Under the pieces are notes generated by a model. That model worked only from the letters and a program-made list of their open reading frames with translations. It was not told where the DNA came from and ran no database searches. This document shows, piece after piece, positions 1-8,525 of a DNA stretch of 64,000 nt. A program made the translations under genes and the position numbers. Within the stretch, counting starts at the first letter, position 1. Every line of letters starts with the position of its first letter. The stretch comes from CAYVTV01 sp964526475 (lineage in GTDB: Bacteria > Bacteroidota > Bacteroidia > Bacteroidales > GCA-2748055): NCBI GenBank assembly GCA_964526475.1, contig CAZGKF010000010.1, forward strand, positions 1 through 64,000, given 5' to 3'.

Positions 1-30
1 AGACATCCTCGGGGATATTGATGCTGTTAA

Positions 31-79
31 CCCGGGGCACAAGCGCCCCGGGCTATTCTAATTTCAACCCTCCGGGTTG
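31..79. repeat. REP-like pair of palindromes
   Basis: Two hairpins lie side by side. The first has an 8-bp perfect GC stem (31-38 with 45-52, 6-nt loop). The second has a 6-bp stem (65-70 with 74-79, 3-nt loop). They stand out because the flanks are AT-rich. From general knowledge, paired GC-rich palindromes of this layout occur as dispersed REP elements mobilised by TnpA-REP (RAYT) transposases. No such transposase is in the window, so the link is inferred. The rest of 1-268 shows no gene I can support. Confidence 0.5.
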
Positions 80-268
80 TGTTGCTAAACGGTTACATAT
101 CATTAAACAGCACAAGCGGTTATATTATTATTTGCATAAAATATACATGTGCTAAACTTGAGTTTTTTATCATCAGGATTTCTGCTTGTACTACTATTAT
201 TTATATTCTTCCTAAGCCCAATCCTTATTTTTTTGTAATTTCGGGAATATAATTCGACAGATAACAGT

Positions 269-1168
269 ATGATGGATACCAGGGAAAGAATTATCCGTGC
301 CAGGAAAGTTACCCTTATCGGGTTCATTATGAACATTTTTCTGACCGCAGGGAAACTTTTTGCCGGTTATTTTGGGAAAAGTGCAGCATTGATAGCTGAT
401 GGTATCCATTCCCTTTCAGATTTACTGACTGATCTTATAGTGCTTGTTTTTATCGATGTTTCAGGGAAGGGAAAAGATAGTAATCATAAATACGGTCATG
501 GGAAATTTGAAACCTTTGCCACCATGCTGGTAAGTTTTGCACTGATGATGGTGGGAATCGGTATTTTCTGGTCGGGATTGAAAAATATCATTCACACTGT
601 TAAAGGTGAAATTATTGAACAGCCCGGGCTTATTGCTCTTATAGTTGCCGTAACATCAATAATTATTAAAGAAGTCTTATTCTGGTATACTTATAAAACG
701 GGCGGAAGAATCAGCAGCAAGGTTATTATTGCAAATGCATGGCATCATCGTTCCGATGCATTATCTTCCATAGGTGTGACTCTGGGCGTTTCCTGTGCTA
801 TTTTTCTTGGAGAATCATGGCGCATTCTCGATCCGGTAGCAAGTATTTTAGTCAGTTTCTTTATTGTAAAAGTTGCATGGAACCTTGGAAAACCCAGTGT
901 TGGTGAATTACTTGAAAGCTCCCTCCCTCCGGAAGAAGAAAACGAAATAAAATTTATCATTGAATCTGTACCAGGTGTGAAAAATCATCATAATTTAATG
1001 ACAAGGAGGATTGGGAATATTATGGCAGTTGAGGTAAATGTTGAGGTAGATAAAAACCTTTCCGTTGAGGCTTCACACGAAATAGCAACAGAAATTGAAA
1101 TGGCTTTGCGCAATAGGTATGGTAAACAAACACATATAGGGGTTCATATAGAGCCGTTTTATGAATGA
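269..1168 (+). CDS. Cation diffusion facilitator (CDF) metal exporter
   Basis: This is an inner-membrane antiporter of the CDF family, which exports divalent metals (Zn, Fe, Co, Ni, Mn) in exchange for protons. About six hydrophobic segments fill residues 13-210 and a soluble C-terminal domain follows (about 215-299). The metal-site motif HxxxD occurs twice, as HSLSD (His47, Asp51) and HHRSD (His159, Asp163). A HD/HD site is usual in zinc-type members, but the substrate is not proven. The family signature HKYGHGKFE lies at about 73-81. The start is ATG at 269; a second ATG follows at once at 272. The next gene begins 21 bases downstream on the same strand, so the two are probably co-transcribed. 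Confidence 0.93.
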   Translation: MMDTRERIIRARKVTLIGFIMNIFLTAGKLFAGYFGKSAALIADGIHSLSDLLTDLIVLVFIDVSGKGKDSNHKYGHGKFETFATMLVSFALMMVGIGIFWSGLKNIIHTVKGEIIEQPGLIALIVAVTSIIIKEVLFWYTYKTGGRISSKVIIANAWHHRSDALSSIGVTLGVSCAIFLGESWRILDPVASILVSFFIVKVAWNLGKPSVGELLESSLPPEEENEIKFIIESVPGVKNHHNLMTRRIGNIMAVEVNVEVDKNLSVEASHEIATEIEMALRNRYGKQTHIGVHIEPFYE

Positions 1169-1189
1169 TAAAATAAAGGAATTACTCTT

Positions 1190-1546
1190 GTGTCAGACAC
1201 CTTTTATATCAGACTTCCGGTAAACATACATGGATACAGCAAAGAGCCTGGCGACTCTTTGATTCATAGACTGGAGAAGGAAATTCTTTCAAATGGTTGT
1301 TTTATTACTGACTATTTCACATTTGCTCCTAATGAAGTTTCTCTTACAATGGAAGGCGAGCAGTCGTCTGTATTGAAAACGGTGCAGGCTTTCAGGGGTC
1401 TGGGGATACTATTTACCGAAAATTCCGAATTTGAGATAATGGAACTTCAAAGAAAAAAGGGAGATATCACTCTTATCCTTCATCTGGTAACCGGCAGAAA
1501 AAAAGATATAGGTAATATACTCGACGAGCGTTTTGATAATCAATAA
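1190..1546 (+). CDS. Small protein of unknown function next to CDF exporter
   Basis: A 118-residue soluble protein that I do not recognise. The start is GTG at 1190, preceded by AAAGGA about nine bases upstream, which supports it. No ATG is available in frame. It has no signal peptide or membrane segment. Predicted beta strands alternate with helices (for example residues 45-80), so it is probably a small alpha/beta fold. It lies 21 bases after the CDF exporter, which suggests co-transcription and perhaps a shared role in metal handling, but it has no obvious Cys/His metal cluster (one Cys, few His). Confidence 0.7.
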   Translation: MSDTFYIRLPVNIHGYSKEPGDSLIHRLEKEILSNGCFITDYFTFAPNEVSLTMEGEQSSVLKTVQAFRGLGILFTENSEFEIMELQRKKGDITLILHLVTGRKKDIGNILDERFDNQ

Positions 1547-1559
1547 AATACAGTTTTTT

Positions 1560-3416
1560 TTATTCTATAAGTGTACAAAATCCTCCGTTGGGCATCATTT
1601 TTACCGATAGGATATCACCCTTTTTAATTGTCTCTTTACGGACATTCAGATTAGTCATTTCCTCCCCCGGTTTATCCTCATAAATATCAATTATATAATT
1701 CCCGTTTTCGATAAAGCTCAATGGTATGTCAACTGCTCGTTCTCTTCCGGCGTTAATTCCTGCAATGAACCATTTATTATTTTTACGCCGGGCCAGGCAA
1801 ACAAATTCCCCGGGATAACCGCTAATAAAGAGAGTCTCATCCCATGCAGCTTCAAATTTACTCAAAATGTCCTTTGCAGGAGAATTCAGATATGCTTCCG
1901 GACGGTCTGCCATAACGGACCAGGCTGATTCAAAAATGATTCCCAATGCAAGTTCATGTGCATAAGTTGTTTTGCGGGGATTTTCAGGTCTTATTGTAAA
2001 AGTAACCGGTGTGTAGTCCATTGCCCCAACTACATTGCGTGTAAACGGAAGGGTACAGTTATGTTCAGGTGTAGGAGCAGGACGATTTTTAAATGTGTAG
2101 TACTCTGCTCCCCGAACAGCCTCGAGTGTCATTGTATGGGGATAGGTGCGTCGCTGTCCCCGTGGCAGTGTTTCTCCGTGAAAACTTACCATCAAATCAT
2201 ATTTAGGAGCATCAAGAAGAGCATCATTCCGGAATTGCATTGCATATTGCTTGTCAGTATCGATATAATCAATTTTTATTCCTTTAATACCCAGTTCTTT
2301 GTATCTGCCATAAATATGATCACGCCCTTCAGGTGTATTGAGAACATTTATTTCATCCCAACCGTAAACATTTATCCCTTTTGATTTTGCGTATTCTGTA
2401 AACTCAGGCAGCCATCCGGTGTTTTCCCAGAGTTTGGCCGTTCGCCAGGGTGAACCAACCAGTGCCACATCGAACTCTATCCATTTCCAGTTCATCTCTG
2501 CAGCAAGATCCACATACATTTTAAGTGTATCAATATAGCTGTTGGCTAAATAATTACCCCACCAGGGAAAAACAGCCATTCCTGGTTCAATCCAGCTCAT
2601 ATCATCGTAAACAGAGGGAGGATTAAGGTTTTCAACCAGAACAGATTCCACAATAGTTCCCGGATTGTCTCCAAGGATGAAAGTCCTCCAGGGTGATTCC
2701 CATTTTGCTTCTACCGAATATTGTTCTTCCGGAAGTCTGATTTTTAGTTCATTGCCCTTACCTGTCTTAATAAAATGTGTAGCTGGCTGTTCATATACAC
2801 AAGCCTCTGTGAACAGCATCCATACAACATCATTAATTTTCATTAATGCAGGATATGAAAGAGGTACAACTCCAATTGTATCCAGCATTCTTTCAGGATA
2901 AAAGTTCTCGTAATGGTGAACATAATTCATCATCCAGCTAAGAGTATTAGGTGGAATTGTAATACGTGTATCTTCACCCGTAATGGTAATCTCTCCCGGG
3001 TGTTCTATTATGTATCTGAAGGCAATGCCATCATTGTAAGCACGACATATAAGCTGTATGGATTTATCCGATTCATTATTAAATGTATAAGAGGTTTCGT
3101 TTGCATGATTTTTATATCTGTAGGTCTTACCGGTAGGTAGAGTATATGTTTCATCAATGACCAGTTTTTGGGAATTAAGGAAAGTTAATCCGGTATTGAA
3201 GTTTAAGGAAGGATCAGTGATATTTACTCCTAAGGATGACTTTTCAACTACCAGAGTTCCGTTGGAGATTATTGAATAATGGATTGTCCCGTTCTGGTCT
3301 AGTTCGAGAGATATACTATTTCTCTTATCCGGAGATTCTACAGTAAAATCCCTTGTACAGGATATAGCAATAAGGATTATTGGTAAAGAAAGAAACAGGA
3401 ATGTGAGTTTTTTCAT
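1560..3416 (-). CDS. Glycoside hydrolase family 97 lipoprotein
   Basis: A secreted alpha-glycosidase of family GH97, which in Bacteroidota includes SusB (inverting alpha-glucosidase) and retaining alpha-galactosidases. Residues 1-20 form a lipoprotein signal with lipobox Cys20. An N-terminal beta-sandwich (about 25-275) is followed by a (beta/alpha)8 barrel (about 280-540) and a small C-terminal beta domain. Asp383 in KIDYID sits where retaining members have their nucleophile, and Glu432 in the TLEAVRG motif is a candidate acid/base, so a retaining alpha-galactosidase-like mechanism is more likely than a SusB-like one (inference). At 618 residues it is slightly shorter than SusB. It stands alone, with no susCD or other polysaccharide-utilisation genes beside it. 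Confidence 0.92.
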   Translation of the reverse strand: MKKLTFLFLSLPIILIAISCTRDFTVESPDKRNSISLELDQNGTIHYSIISNGTLVVEKSSLGVNITDPSLNFNTGLTFLNSQKLVIDETYTLPTGKTYRYKNHANETSYTFNNESDKSIQLICRAYNDGIAFRYIIEHPGEITITGEDTRITIPPNTLSWMMNYVHHYENFYPERMLDTIGVVPLSYPALMKINDVVWMLFTEACVYEQPATHFIKTGKGNELKIRLPEEQYSVEAKWESPWRTFILGDNPGTIVESVLVENLNPPSVYDDMSWIEPGMAVFPWWGNYLANSYIDTLKMYVDLAAEMNWKWIEFDVALVGSPWRTAKLWENTGWLPEFTEYAKSKGINVYGWDEINVLNTPEGRDHIYGRYKELGIKGIKIDYIDTDKQYAMQFRNDALLDAPKYDLMVSFHGETLPRGQRRTYPHTMTLEAVRGAEYYTFKNRPAPTPEHNCTLPFTRNVVGAMDYTPVTFTIRPENPRKTTYAHELALGIIFESAWSVMADRPEAYLNSPAKDILSKFEAAWDETLFISGYPGEFVCLARRKNNKWFIAGINAGRERAVDIPLSFIENGNYIIDIYEDKPGEEMTNLNVRKETIKKGDILSVKMMPNGGFCTLIE

Positions 3417-3574
3417 AATTATCTTATTTGTAAAATATTGCCGGTTAAGATAAATATTATTTTTGATACCCTGGCAGCTTTGCTGCGAAGTATTTCATTT
3501 TTTGCATTTCATGTAATCATAATCAATAAATTCTGTGATCTTCCATGTAATTCATTAAGTTTACATTTAATTTT

Positions 3575-3646
3575 GCCTCATTAGCTCAGTGGTAGAGCAG
3601 CTGATTCGTAATCAGCAGGTCGGGGGTTCAACTCCCCTGTGAGGCT
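3575..3646 (+). tRNA. tRNA-Thr (anticodon CGT)
   Basis: The cloverleaf folds well. The acceptor stem is 3575-3581 with 3639-3645 (7 bp including one G-T pair), discriminator T at 3646. The anticodon stem is 5 bp (GCTGA/TCAGC) around loop TTCGTAA, so the anticodon is CGT, reading ACG (Thr). The T-arm has loop TTCAACT with stem GGGGG/CCCCT. CCA is not encoded. A TACATTTA sequence at 3562-3569 resembles the Bacteroidota -7 element just before the gene. Confidence 0.95.
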
Positions 3647-3678
3647 CAATAAAGACAAGGGTTTCAGGGAAAAATAAC

Positions 3679-3706
3679 AAAAGCCTTGGTTCGGCGGGGG
3701 TTTTTT
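3679..3706 (+). terminator. Possible terminator after tRNA-Thr
   Basis: A weak GC-containing stem (CC TT G paired with GGGG, mostly wobble pairs) is followed by a run of six T at 3701-3706. The position, about 30 bases after tRNA-Thr and at the 3' end of the convergent hicA gene, fits a terminator. The stem is poor, so confidence is limited. Confidence 0.35.
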
Positions 3707-3944
3707 ACTTATGCTGTTTATAAAGGTTCAGGAACTCATCCAGTTCCAGTTCTAAATCTTCCCGCATTATTTTCCTAAGTAATCCTTTTGGCATGTCCTG
3801 GTTTTTGTGAACCGGAACTGTAGTAACCCGGCCATCAGAATGTTTTAACCTGTGGTGGGAGCCGTTAATGCGGACAACTACAAAGCCAATTTTTTGCAGA
3901 AATTTTAAAAATTCTTTTCCTGAAATAACCGGTAACTGTGGCAT
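3705..3944 (-). CDS. hicA: HicA-family toxin (mRNA interferase)
   Basis: A 79-residue toxin of the HicA family, a double-stranded-RNA-binding-like fold that cleaves mRNA when not bound by HicB. The signature is ISGKEFLKFLQKIGF near the start, followed by GSH with the expected catalytic His30 and then RLKH. The start used is the ATG at 3944. The reading frame extends upstream to 4055, but that part lies inside the antitoxin gene and has no HicA similarity. hicA follows hicB by 10 bases on the same strand (antitoxin-first order). The protein is basic and has the usual length for the family. Confidence 0.9.
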   Translation of the reverse strand: MPQLPVISGKEFLKFLQKIGFVVVRINGSHHRLKHSDGRVTTVPVHKNQDMPKGLLRKIMREDLELELDEFLNLYKQHK

Positions 3945-3954
3945 CGCATAAGAT

Positions 3955-4206
3955 TTAAACCGCAGCGGTTTTGATTGCCACCTGTATTTCCCTGAAACCA
4001 ATAAAGCGGTTGATCTGAGGAGCCTTTTCTTTCTCTTCCTCCATGCATATGTCAATGACTTCTTTAATATTGCTCAATGCCTCATCAATAGTAGCGCCGT
4101 AGGAATGGCATCCTCTAAATACCGGGCAGCTTACAATGTAGAAATTATCCTCGTCCTGCTCAACCAGGATAGGGAGGTGTAATACTTTAGTTTCTGACTC
4201 TTTCAT
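3955..4206 (-). CDS. hicB: HicB-family antitoxin
   Basis: Antitoxin partner of the adjacent hicA. It has the short HicB core with the partial RNase-H-like fold: strands around LPILVEQDEDNFYIVSCPVF, then a GCHSYGATIDEALSNIKE helix typical of the family. From the ATG at 4206 it has 83 residues. An upstream ATG at 4257 is also open. I prefer 4206 because the family core begins right after it and a palindrome lies just upstream. No separate C-terminal helix-turn-helix or ribbon-helix-helix domain is visible, so this is a short HicB and any autoregulation would need another DNA-binding surface. The order hicB then hicA is co-directional with a 10-base gap. Confidence 0.88.
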   Translation of the reverse strand: MKESETKVLHLPILVEQDEDNFYIVSCPVFRGCHSYGATIDEALSNIKEVIDICMEEEKEKAPQINRFIGFREIQVAIKTAAV

Positions 4207-4208
4207 TT

Positions 4209-4225
4209 TTTGAAAGTTTTTCAAA
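4209..4225. promoter_or_regulatory. Palindrome at hicB start, possible operator
   Basis: A perfect 7-bp inverted repeat, TTTGAAA and TTTCAAA, with a 3-base spacer lies immediately upstream of the ATG at 4206. Toxin-antitoxin operons are often repressed by binding of the complex to such palindromes near the start. The sequence is AT-rich, so chance is possible. Confidence 0.35.
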
Positions 4226-4544
4226 GCAAAGGTAAGGAAATAGGAATTATTCTCCATACTAATCTTATAATAATAAGCTATCTTACAAAAACCTTGCATG
4301 CTCTCCGACTCCTTATCGGAGCTTGCATTGGGGCTTACCTAAGCGTATAAATGCCGGGGCCTGTCATAATAAGCCGGTGAATTTTTCTTTTTCAACTGAG
4401 ACTCCCGGAGGGAATTGAAATAATTTTGTCTGGAGATCACTAAACCGGTTTGTAATTGTAAATTTCCCTAAAAATCCTTCAAGTTTAAATCAAACAAGAA
4501 TGTTTAAATATATTCTGTAGTAAAAAGGGGGTACTTACAATAAA
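4226..4544. other. Intergenic region between hicB and the membrane methylase-like gene
   Basis: Together with the operator region this is a 338-base stretch without a convincing gene (an in-frame upstream extension of hicB to 4257 or 4299 is possible but not favoured). It contains the hairpin at 4295-4327 listed separately, and otherwise AT-rich sequence with no clear promoter that I can place. Confidence 0.5.
4285..4327 (-). terminator. Possible intrinsic terminator
   Basis: Read on the minus strand, a hairpin with stem CTCCGA/TCGGAG (4316-4321 with 4303-4308, 7-base loop) and an outer TGCA/TGCA pairing is followed by GGTTTTTG. It lies about 220 bases downstream of the gene ending at 4545 and upstream of hicB, so it could end the pcm operon transcript. 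Confidence 0.35.
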
Positions 4545-6929
4545 TCAAGACAATTTGATTTTCAGATTTATTCCAAAAACAAGAGTATAAGCTATTGCCG
4601 CAATCAAAATAACCCGGGAGAACCCTGCTTCAACAGCAATGATCGTTGCCAGAACAGTGCTGATGACAGATAAACAACCGTTTATACCCCATGCCCAGGG
4701 TAGTAGTTTTTCATTCTTTACTGCCAGTATGCGTAAGCCGAGGGGAAATGGCATGCCCATGAAAAATGCGGCCGGAAAGATAATAAGCAGTGAAAAAAGA
4801 ATTTTTAAAAGAAGTGGGAGGTGAATGGTGGCACGCAAGACATAAGTAAGTGTGAAAATGTATAAAAGAATGAGAAGTATCACAAGGAACAACACCATTA
4901 ACAGATTCTTTTTAATATTTTTTATGCGTGAAGAGACCAGGCTGCCTGTGCCTGAGCAGATCAGCATACTGCTCAGAACAGCAGATGCAGCATAAATAGG
5001 ATTCCCGAAATACAGGATAAATTGCTGTATCAGCATGATCTCAATGAACATAAAACCTAATCCTATACCGCTGAAATGAATAATTGTGTATAGTTTTCCT
5101 TTCCCAACCCATCTAATTGCAAGGAGAGGGAGGATAATAAGTATTAATGCAGCCAGGCTTATCTGGACAAAAGTGAAAATTACCACGAGATACCCAATCT
5201 CAAGAAAAGGAACTGAAGATTCTCCAAAAATATCTTTAAGCTTAAAGTATCTTGCAGGTTTGAGAAATTGTGAAAAATATGGTCTGTCATCCGTAGAAGG
5301 ACGAATATTGAAATCATAATCCTTATACAATGAATTCCTTTTACCTTCAATTATCATATCCGTTAAATCAAAAAAAGTGCTGTCCTGCAAGTTATTATAT
5401 TTAGCTCGTTCGAATGGTTCTGATCCGGGAAGAAAAACCGGGTCGAAAAACATTTCTTCGCAGAAAGATCCAATTCTTTTTATTTCCCCTTCATTTAAAC
5501 TCGATTTTTTCAGTAAGAAACTGATGGTTCCCCAACTTCGTATTATAGCCAGGTGTTGTTTTACCGGTGAGCTTGTTTTATTCTCGTGTGCTTCACATAA
5601 TGTGGCCATCAATTTAAAAGGATTTCTTACCGGGTAGTCCATCCAGGAAGTAACGACAATCATCCCATCGTCTGCCAGTCTCTCCCACATATCATGAAAA
5701 GACTCCAGTGTAAGAATATATTGTTCACTTAGTGCGTTTATTCCTGATGTTCCCCCAAAAGTTTCAACGGTAGGCAGAATGATGAGATCATACTTGCTGG
5801 TATCCGATAAAAGATATGAACGGGAATTGATACCTGAGATTTTTAATTGAGGAAGGTGGTAAAGTGAGTCAGTTATTTTTGCCAGTTCATTTTTCAGGAG
5901 GTTAAGTGTAACAATATCCTGCCCAACAGCAGTAAGATTCTCAACACCATGGGTAATAGCATGGGCTGCGAATAAACCGGTACCAGCATCCAGAATAAGT
6001 GCCCTTTTTGGGAAGGAAATAACATAAGGAAGAGAACTTGTTGTATAATCGAGAAAATGACTTGTGTCGGTTTTTGACCATTCGGTAACAGGCCCGATCC
6101 AGTTTCCGTTATTAAAGATCACATCCCTTACCGGTATGTTACCAGTAAAAGAAAGACTTAAGCCCGGTGCATAACGAAGAGAATTGGAACTTACGACCTG
6201 AACGAGGCCGTGAGGACTTATTTTCTCATACGTAACTTCTGCCCCCGGCAGATTCATTGCTTTTGAAATGCTTTTATATTGGGAAACAGGCAATACCTGG
6301 GGTTTTATAATGAGATAAACCGGAGCTGCCAGAAACAGTAAAGCCGGAATAAATATTTTCTTCAGGACCCGTCCTGAAAGAACAAGAAAGCCTGCAATAA
6401 GAGGTAAAATAGAGATTACAGGGGGGAGAGCAGTGGGATACACCAACCATAAAATACCCATCATAACTAATCCACCTGTTCCTGAACCGAAAAGATCTGC
6501 AAAATATAGCTTACCTATATTTTTTACATATCTGACATAAACAAGTCCGATTGCAAGCCCCCCAAGAAAAAACGGGATGAAAAACACAAAATAGATAAAA
6601 AGGAGATAATACGCCTGGGAGAAATCCAGAAAAAGAAGATATGAGTCGAACTTTCCAAATATCCGGGAATGGAAAAGCATGATCGCACTCATCGAGGTGC
6701 CGCAGAGAATCATAAGCAAGGGCAGTATGACCTCAATCTGTCGCATAAACCAGCTTTTAGCAAGGGCAAGAAGGGTACCACTTGCTCCGAAACCTAACAG
6801 GGCAACAGAAATAACCATATATGCGAAGTGATTCCATTGAATTATAGAAAGGATCTGCATCAGGGAGATCTGAAATGCTATGATGGAGGAAGAAAGTATC
6901 CCAATTGCCCAATAGATTCTATTATTCAT
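4545..6929 (-). CDS. Membrane-embedded spermidine-synthase-like protein
   Basis: A large polytopic membrane protein with a spermidine-synthase-like (SAM-fold) domain between two membrane blocks. About seven hydrophobic helices fill the first 230 residues. The soluble domain carries LDAGTGLFAAHAIT, a nucleotide-binding loop of the aminopropyltransferase/methyltransferase fold, and LIILPTVETFGG. A second block of about six helices ends the protein. This layout matches the bacterial fused membrane spermidine-synthase-like family, whose substrate is not established. I start at the ATG at 6929 (794 residues): the longer frame to 6983 needs a TTG and would overlap pcm. It follows pcm by 25 bases, so the two are co-transcribed. 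Key polyamine-binding acids are not obvious to me, so true spermidine synthesis should not be assumed. Confidence 0.8.
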   Translation of the reverse strand: MNNRIYWAIGILSSSIIAFQISLMQILSIIQWNHFAYMVISVALLGFGASGTLLALAKSWFMRQIEVILPLLMILCGTSMSAIMLFHSRIFGKFDSYLLFLDFSQAYYLLFIYFVFFIPFFLGGLAIGLVYVRYVKNIGKLYFADLFGSGTGGLVMMGILWLVYPTALPPVISILPLIAGFLVLSGRVLKKIFIPALLFLAAPVYLIIKPQVLPVSQYKSISKAMNLPGAEVTYEKISPHGLVQVVSSNSLRYAPGLSLSFTGNIPVRDVIFNNGNWIGPVTEWSKTDTSHFLDYTTSSLPYVISFPKRALILDAGTGLFAAHAITHGVENLTAVGQDIVTLNLLKNELAKITDSLYHLPQLKISGINSRSYLLSDTSKYDLIILPTVETFGGTSGINALSEQYILTLESFHDMWERLADDGMIVVTSWMDYPVRNPFKLMATLCEAHENKTSSPVKQHLAIIRSWGTISFLLKKSSLNEGEIKRIGSFCEEMFFDPVFLPGSEPFERAKYNNLQDSTFFDLTDMIIEGKRNSLYKDYDFNIRPSTDDRPYFSQFLKPARYFKLKDIFGESSVPFLEIGYLVVIFTFVQISLAALILIILPLLAIRWVGKGKLYTIIHFSGIGLGFMFIEIMLIQQFILYFGNPIYAASAVLSSMLICSGTGSLVSSRIKNIKKNLLMVLFLVILLILLYIFTLTYVLRATIHLPLLLKILFSLLIIFPAAFFMGMPFPLGLRILAVKNEKLLPWAWGINGCLSVISTVLATIIAVEAGFSRVILIAAIAYTLVFGINLKIKLS

Positions 6930-6954
6930 GCCAGCATCATTTAATTCTAAACTT

Positions 6955-7647
6955 TTATTCCTTACCTCTTGTAAAAGGTACAAATCTCACAGGCATAAGG
7001 CTTGAGGTAGTAATTTTACCATCCTTTTTTTCAATAAGCATTAGTGTCTGAACGAGGAAAGGTGAGCCAACAGGTATTATCATTTTACCTCCTTCTTTGA
7101 GTTGGTTTATAAGCGGGGGAGGTATATGCTCTGCTGCTGCGGTTACTACAATCGCGTCAAAAGGTGCATGTTCTTCAATCCCGTAGTATCCGTCGGCTGT
7201 TTTCACTTCCACATTATGATAATTTAAACTTTTCAGCCTCTCTCTGGCTTCTTTGCCCAGTTCAGGGATTATTTCAATGGTATAGACTTTTTCCACAATT
7301 TCTGCAAGGACAGCGGCCTGGTAACCTGATCCGGCTCCTATCTCAAGAACTTTGTCGTCCGGCTTTGGTTCGATAATCTGTGTCATAAATGCAACAATGT
7401 AGGGTTGTGAAATAGTTTGTCCGTATCCTATTGGCAGAGGGCCGTCATCATAGGATCTTCGCCGTAGATCAGCCGGAACGAACAAATGCCGCTCCACTTT
7501 TCGCATGGCCTCTAAGGTTGGATTATGATCAATATCCCTGGAGGCGATCTGGTAACGAACCATATTTTCACGAAGGCGCTCAAAGTTCTGCGCATTAATG
7601 TATAAACATATCAGGAGAAAAATTTTTAATAAGATGATACTTTTCAT
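6955..7647 (-). CDS. pcm: Protein-L-isoaspartate O-methyltransferase with signal peptide
   Basis: A SAM-dependent repair methyltransferase that methylates L-isoaspartyl residues in damaged proteins. Motif I (VLEIGAGSGYQAA) and the family pattern TISQPYIVAFMTQ are clear, and the 230-residue length equals the usual enzyme plus about 20 residues. The extra part is a hydrophobic N-terminus rich in Leu and Ile, ending near NAQ, which looks like a signal peptide. The ATG is at 7647. Export would be odd, since SAM is a cytoplasmic cofactor. It may be a membrane anchor instead. The next gene on the strand is a membrane protein that also contains a SAM-type fold. Confidence 0.93.
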   Translation of the reverse strand: MKSIILLKIFLLICLYINAQNFERLRENMVRYQIASRDIDHNPTLEAMRKVERHLFVPADLRRRSYDDGPLPIGYGQTISQPYIVAFMTQIIEPKPDDKVLEIGAGSGYQAAVLAEIVEKVYTIEIIPELGKEARERLKSLNYHNVEVKTADGYYGIEEHAPFDAIVVTAAAEHIPPPLINQLKEGGKMIIPVGSPFLVQTLMLIEKKDGKITTSSLMPVRFVPFTRGKE

Positions 7648-8040
7648 GATTTCCTGTTTTTTAATTGTTTAATACTATGAAGAAAAGTTGGACAGGTTAC
7701 CGGGAATATATTTCTAACCACTCTGAGTTCATTTGAGTTAATCATGATCATTTCAACTCTCAGGTGGTTGATTAAAGATGATGTCTTAAAGGTACAAAAA
7801 AAATCAAATATTTCCTGAATTTAAGTTGCACCTGCGGCTATTATTATTGAACTCCTTTAAGCATTTATGAATTATATTTTATTATGATAGATATACCTGG
7901 TCGTTGAGGGATTATTTAGTTCTAAACTTTATATTAAAATAGAAAAAAAGTATCAATTGTTTTTGAATTATTTATATTTATGCATTATTTTATTGTTTTG
8001 CTGAGGTAAACAGATAGTCACTAAACATTTAGTTATAAAT
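7648..8040. other. Intergenic region with imperfect inverted repeat
   Basis: A 393-base divergent region between pcm (minus) and the small secreted protein gene (plus). It is AT-rich and contains an interrupted inverted repeat at 7716-7769: AACCAC and CTGAG on the left face CTCAG and GTGGTT on the right, with a further weakly self-complementary centre. It must hold promoters for both flanking genes, but no clean TTTG / TAnnTTTG pair was found. Confidence 0.5.
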
Positions 8041-8514
8041 ATGAAAAAAATTCTCATCTTCCTGTTAATTTGTTTTGGCAGCATATCAATTTCCATGTCC
8101 CAGGAAAAGCAATCTTTTGTTTTTCGTAATCAGTTAAGAGATACAACAAATCTTAATCTTGACTATTCACTTGTGAGATCTCATTTTCTTGGGTATTCGG
8201 TTGCCAGAAGGATGTTTAGATTTGAACGGACTTATACTTTTCAACTGGCGCCCACAGCTATGTCGCCCGGGACAAAAACAGTTGTCAATAAACCGACAAT
8301 ATACTATGCTGTTACCAGGGTAAATAAATATTTCAGAAAAGAAGTAAGGAGAAACCGGATAGAAACAGCTGATGCTGTTGCAAGAATGTCTGACATACTT
8401 GATCTGGCATTTGTTATTTATTCACAGGATACAGAAGAATTTGAGGCTCATCTTAAGAAAAATAAGTCTCCTGAATTCATCGAGAAGGCTTTTAGTATGA
8501 TTGTGCTGAAATAA
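8041..8514 (+). CDS. Small secreted protein of unknown function
   Basis: A 157-residue protein with a clear signal peptide (residues 1-20, cleavage near SMS-Q). I do not recognise a family. The mature part is basic, has no cysteine and contains a helical C-terminal half (about 105-155) rich in charged residues. It ends 11 bases from the convergent gene at 8526. The signal peptide, the ATG start and a long open frame support a real gene. Confidence 0.7.
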   Translation: MKKILIFLLICFGSISISMSQEKQSFVFRNQLRDTTNLNLDYSLVRSHFLGYSVARRMFRFERTYTFQLAPTAMSPGTKTVVNKPTIYYAVTRVNKYFRKEVRRNRIETADAVARMSDILDLAFVIYSQDTEEFEAHLKKNKSPEFIEKAFSMIVLK

Positions 8515-8525
8515 TTTACCGGATA

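Noticed and set aside
6930..6983. Longer start (TTG at 6983) for the spermidine-synthase-like gene
   Set aside because: It would overlap pcm and add residues with no family similarity; the ATG at 6929 is better.
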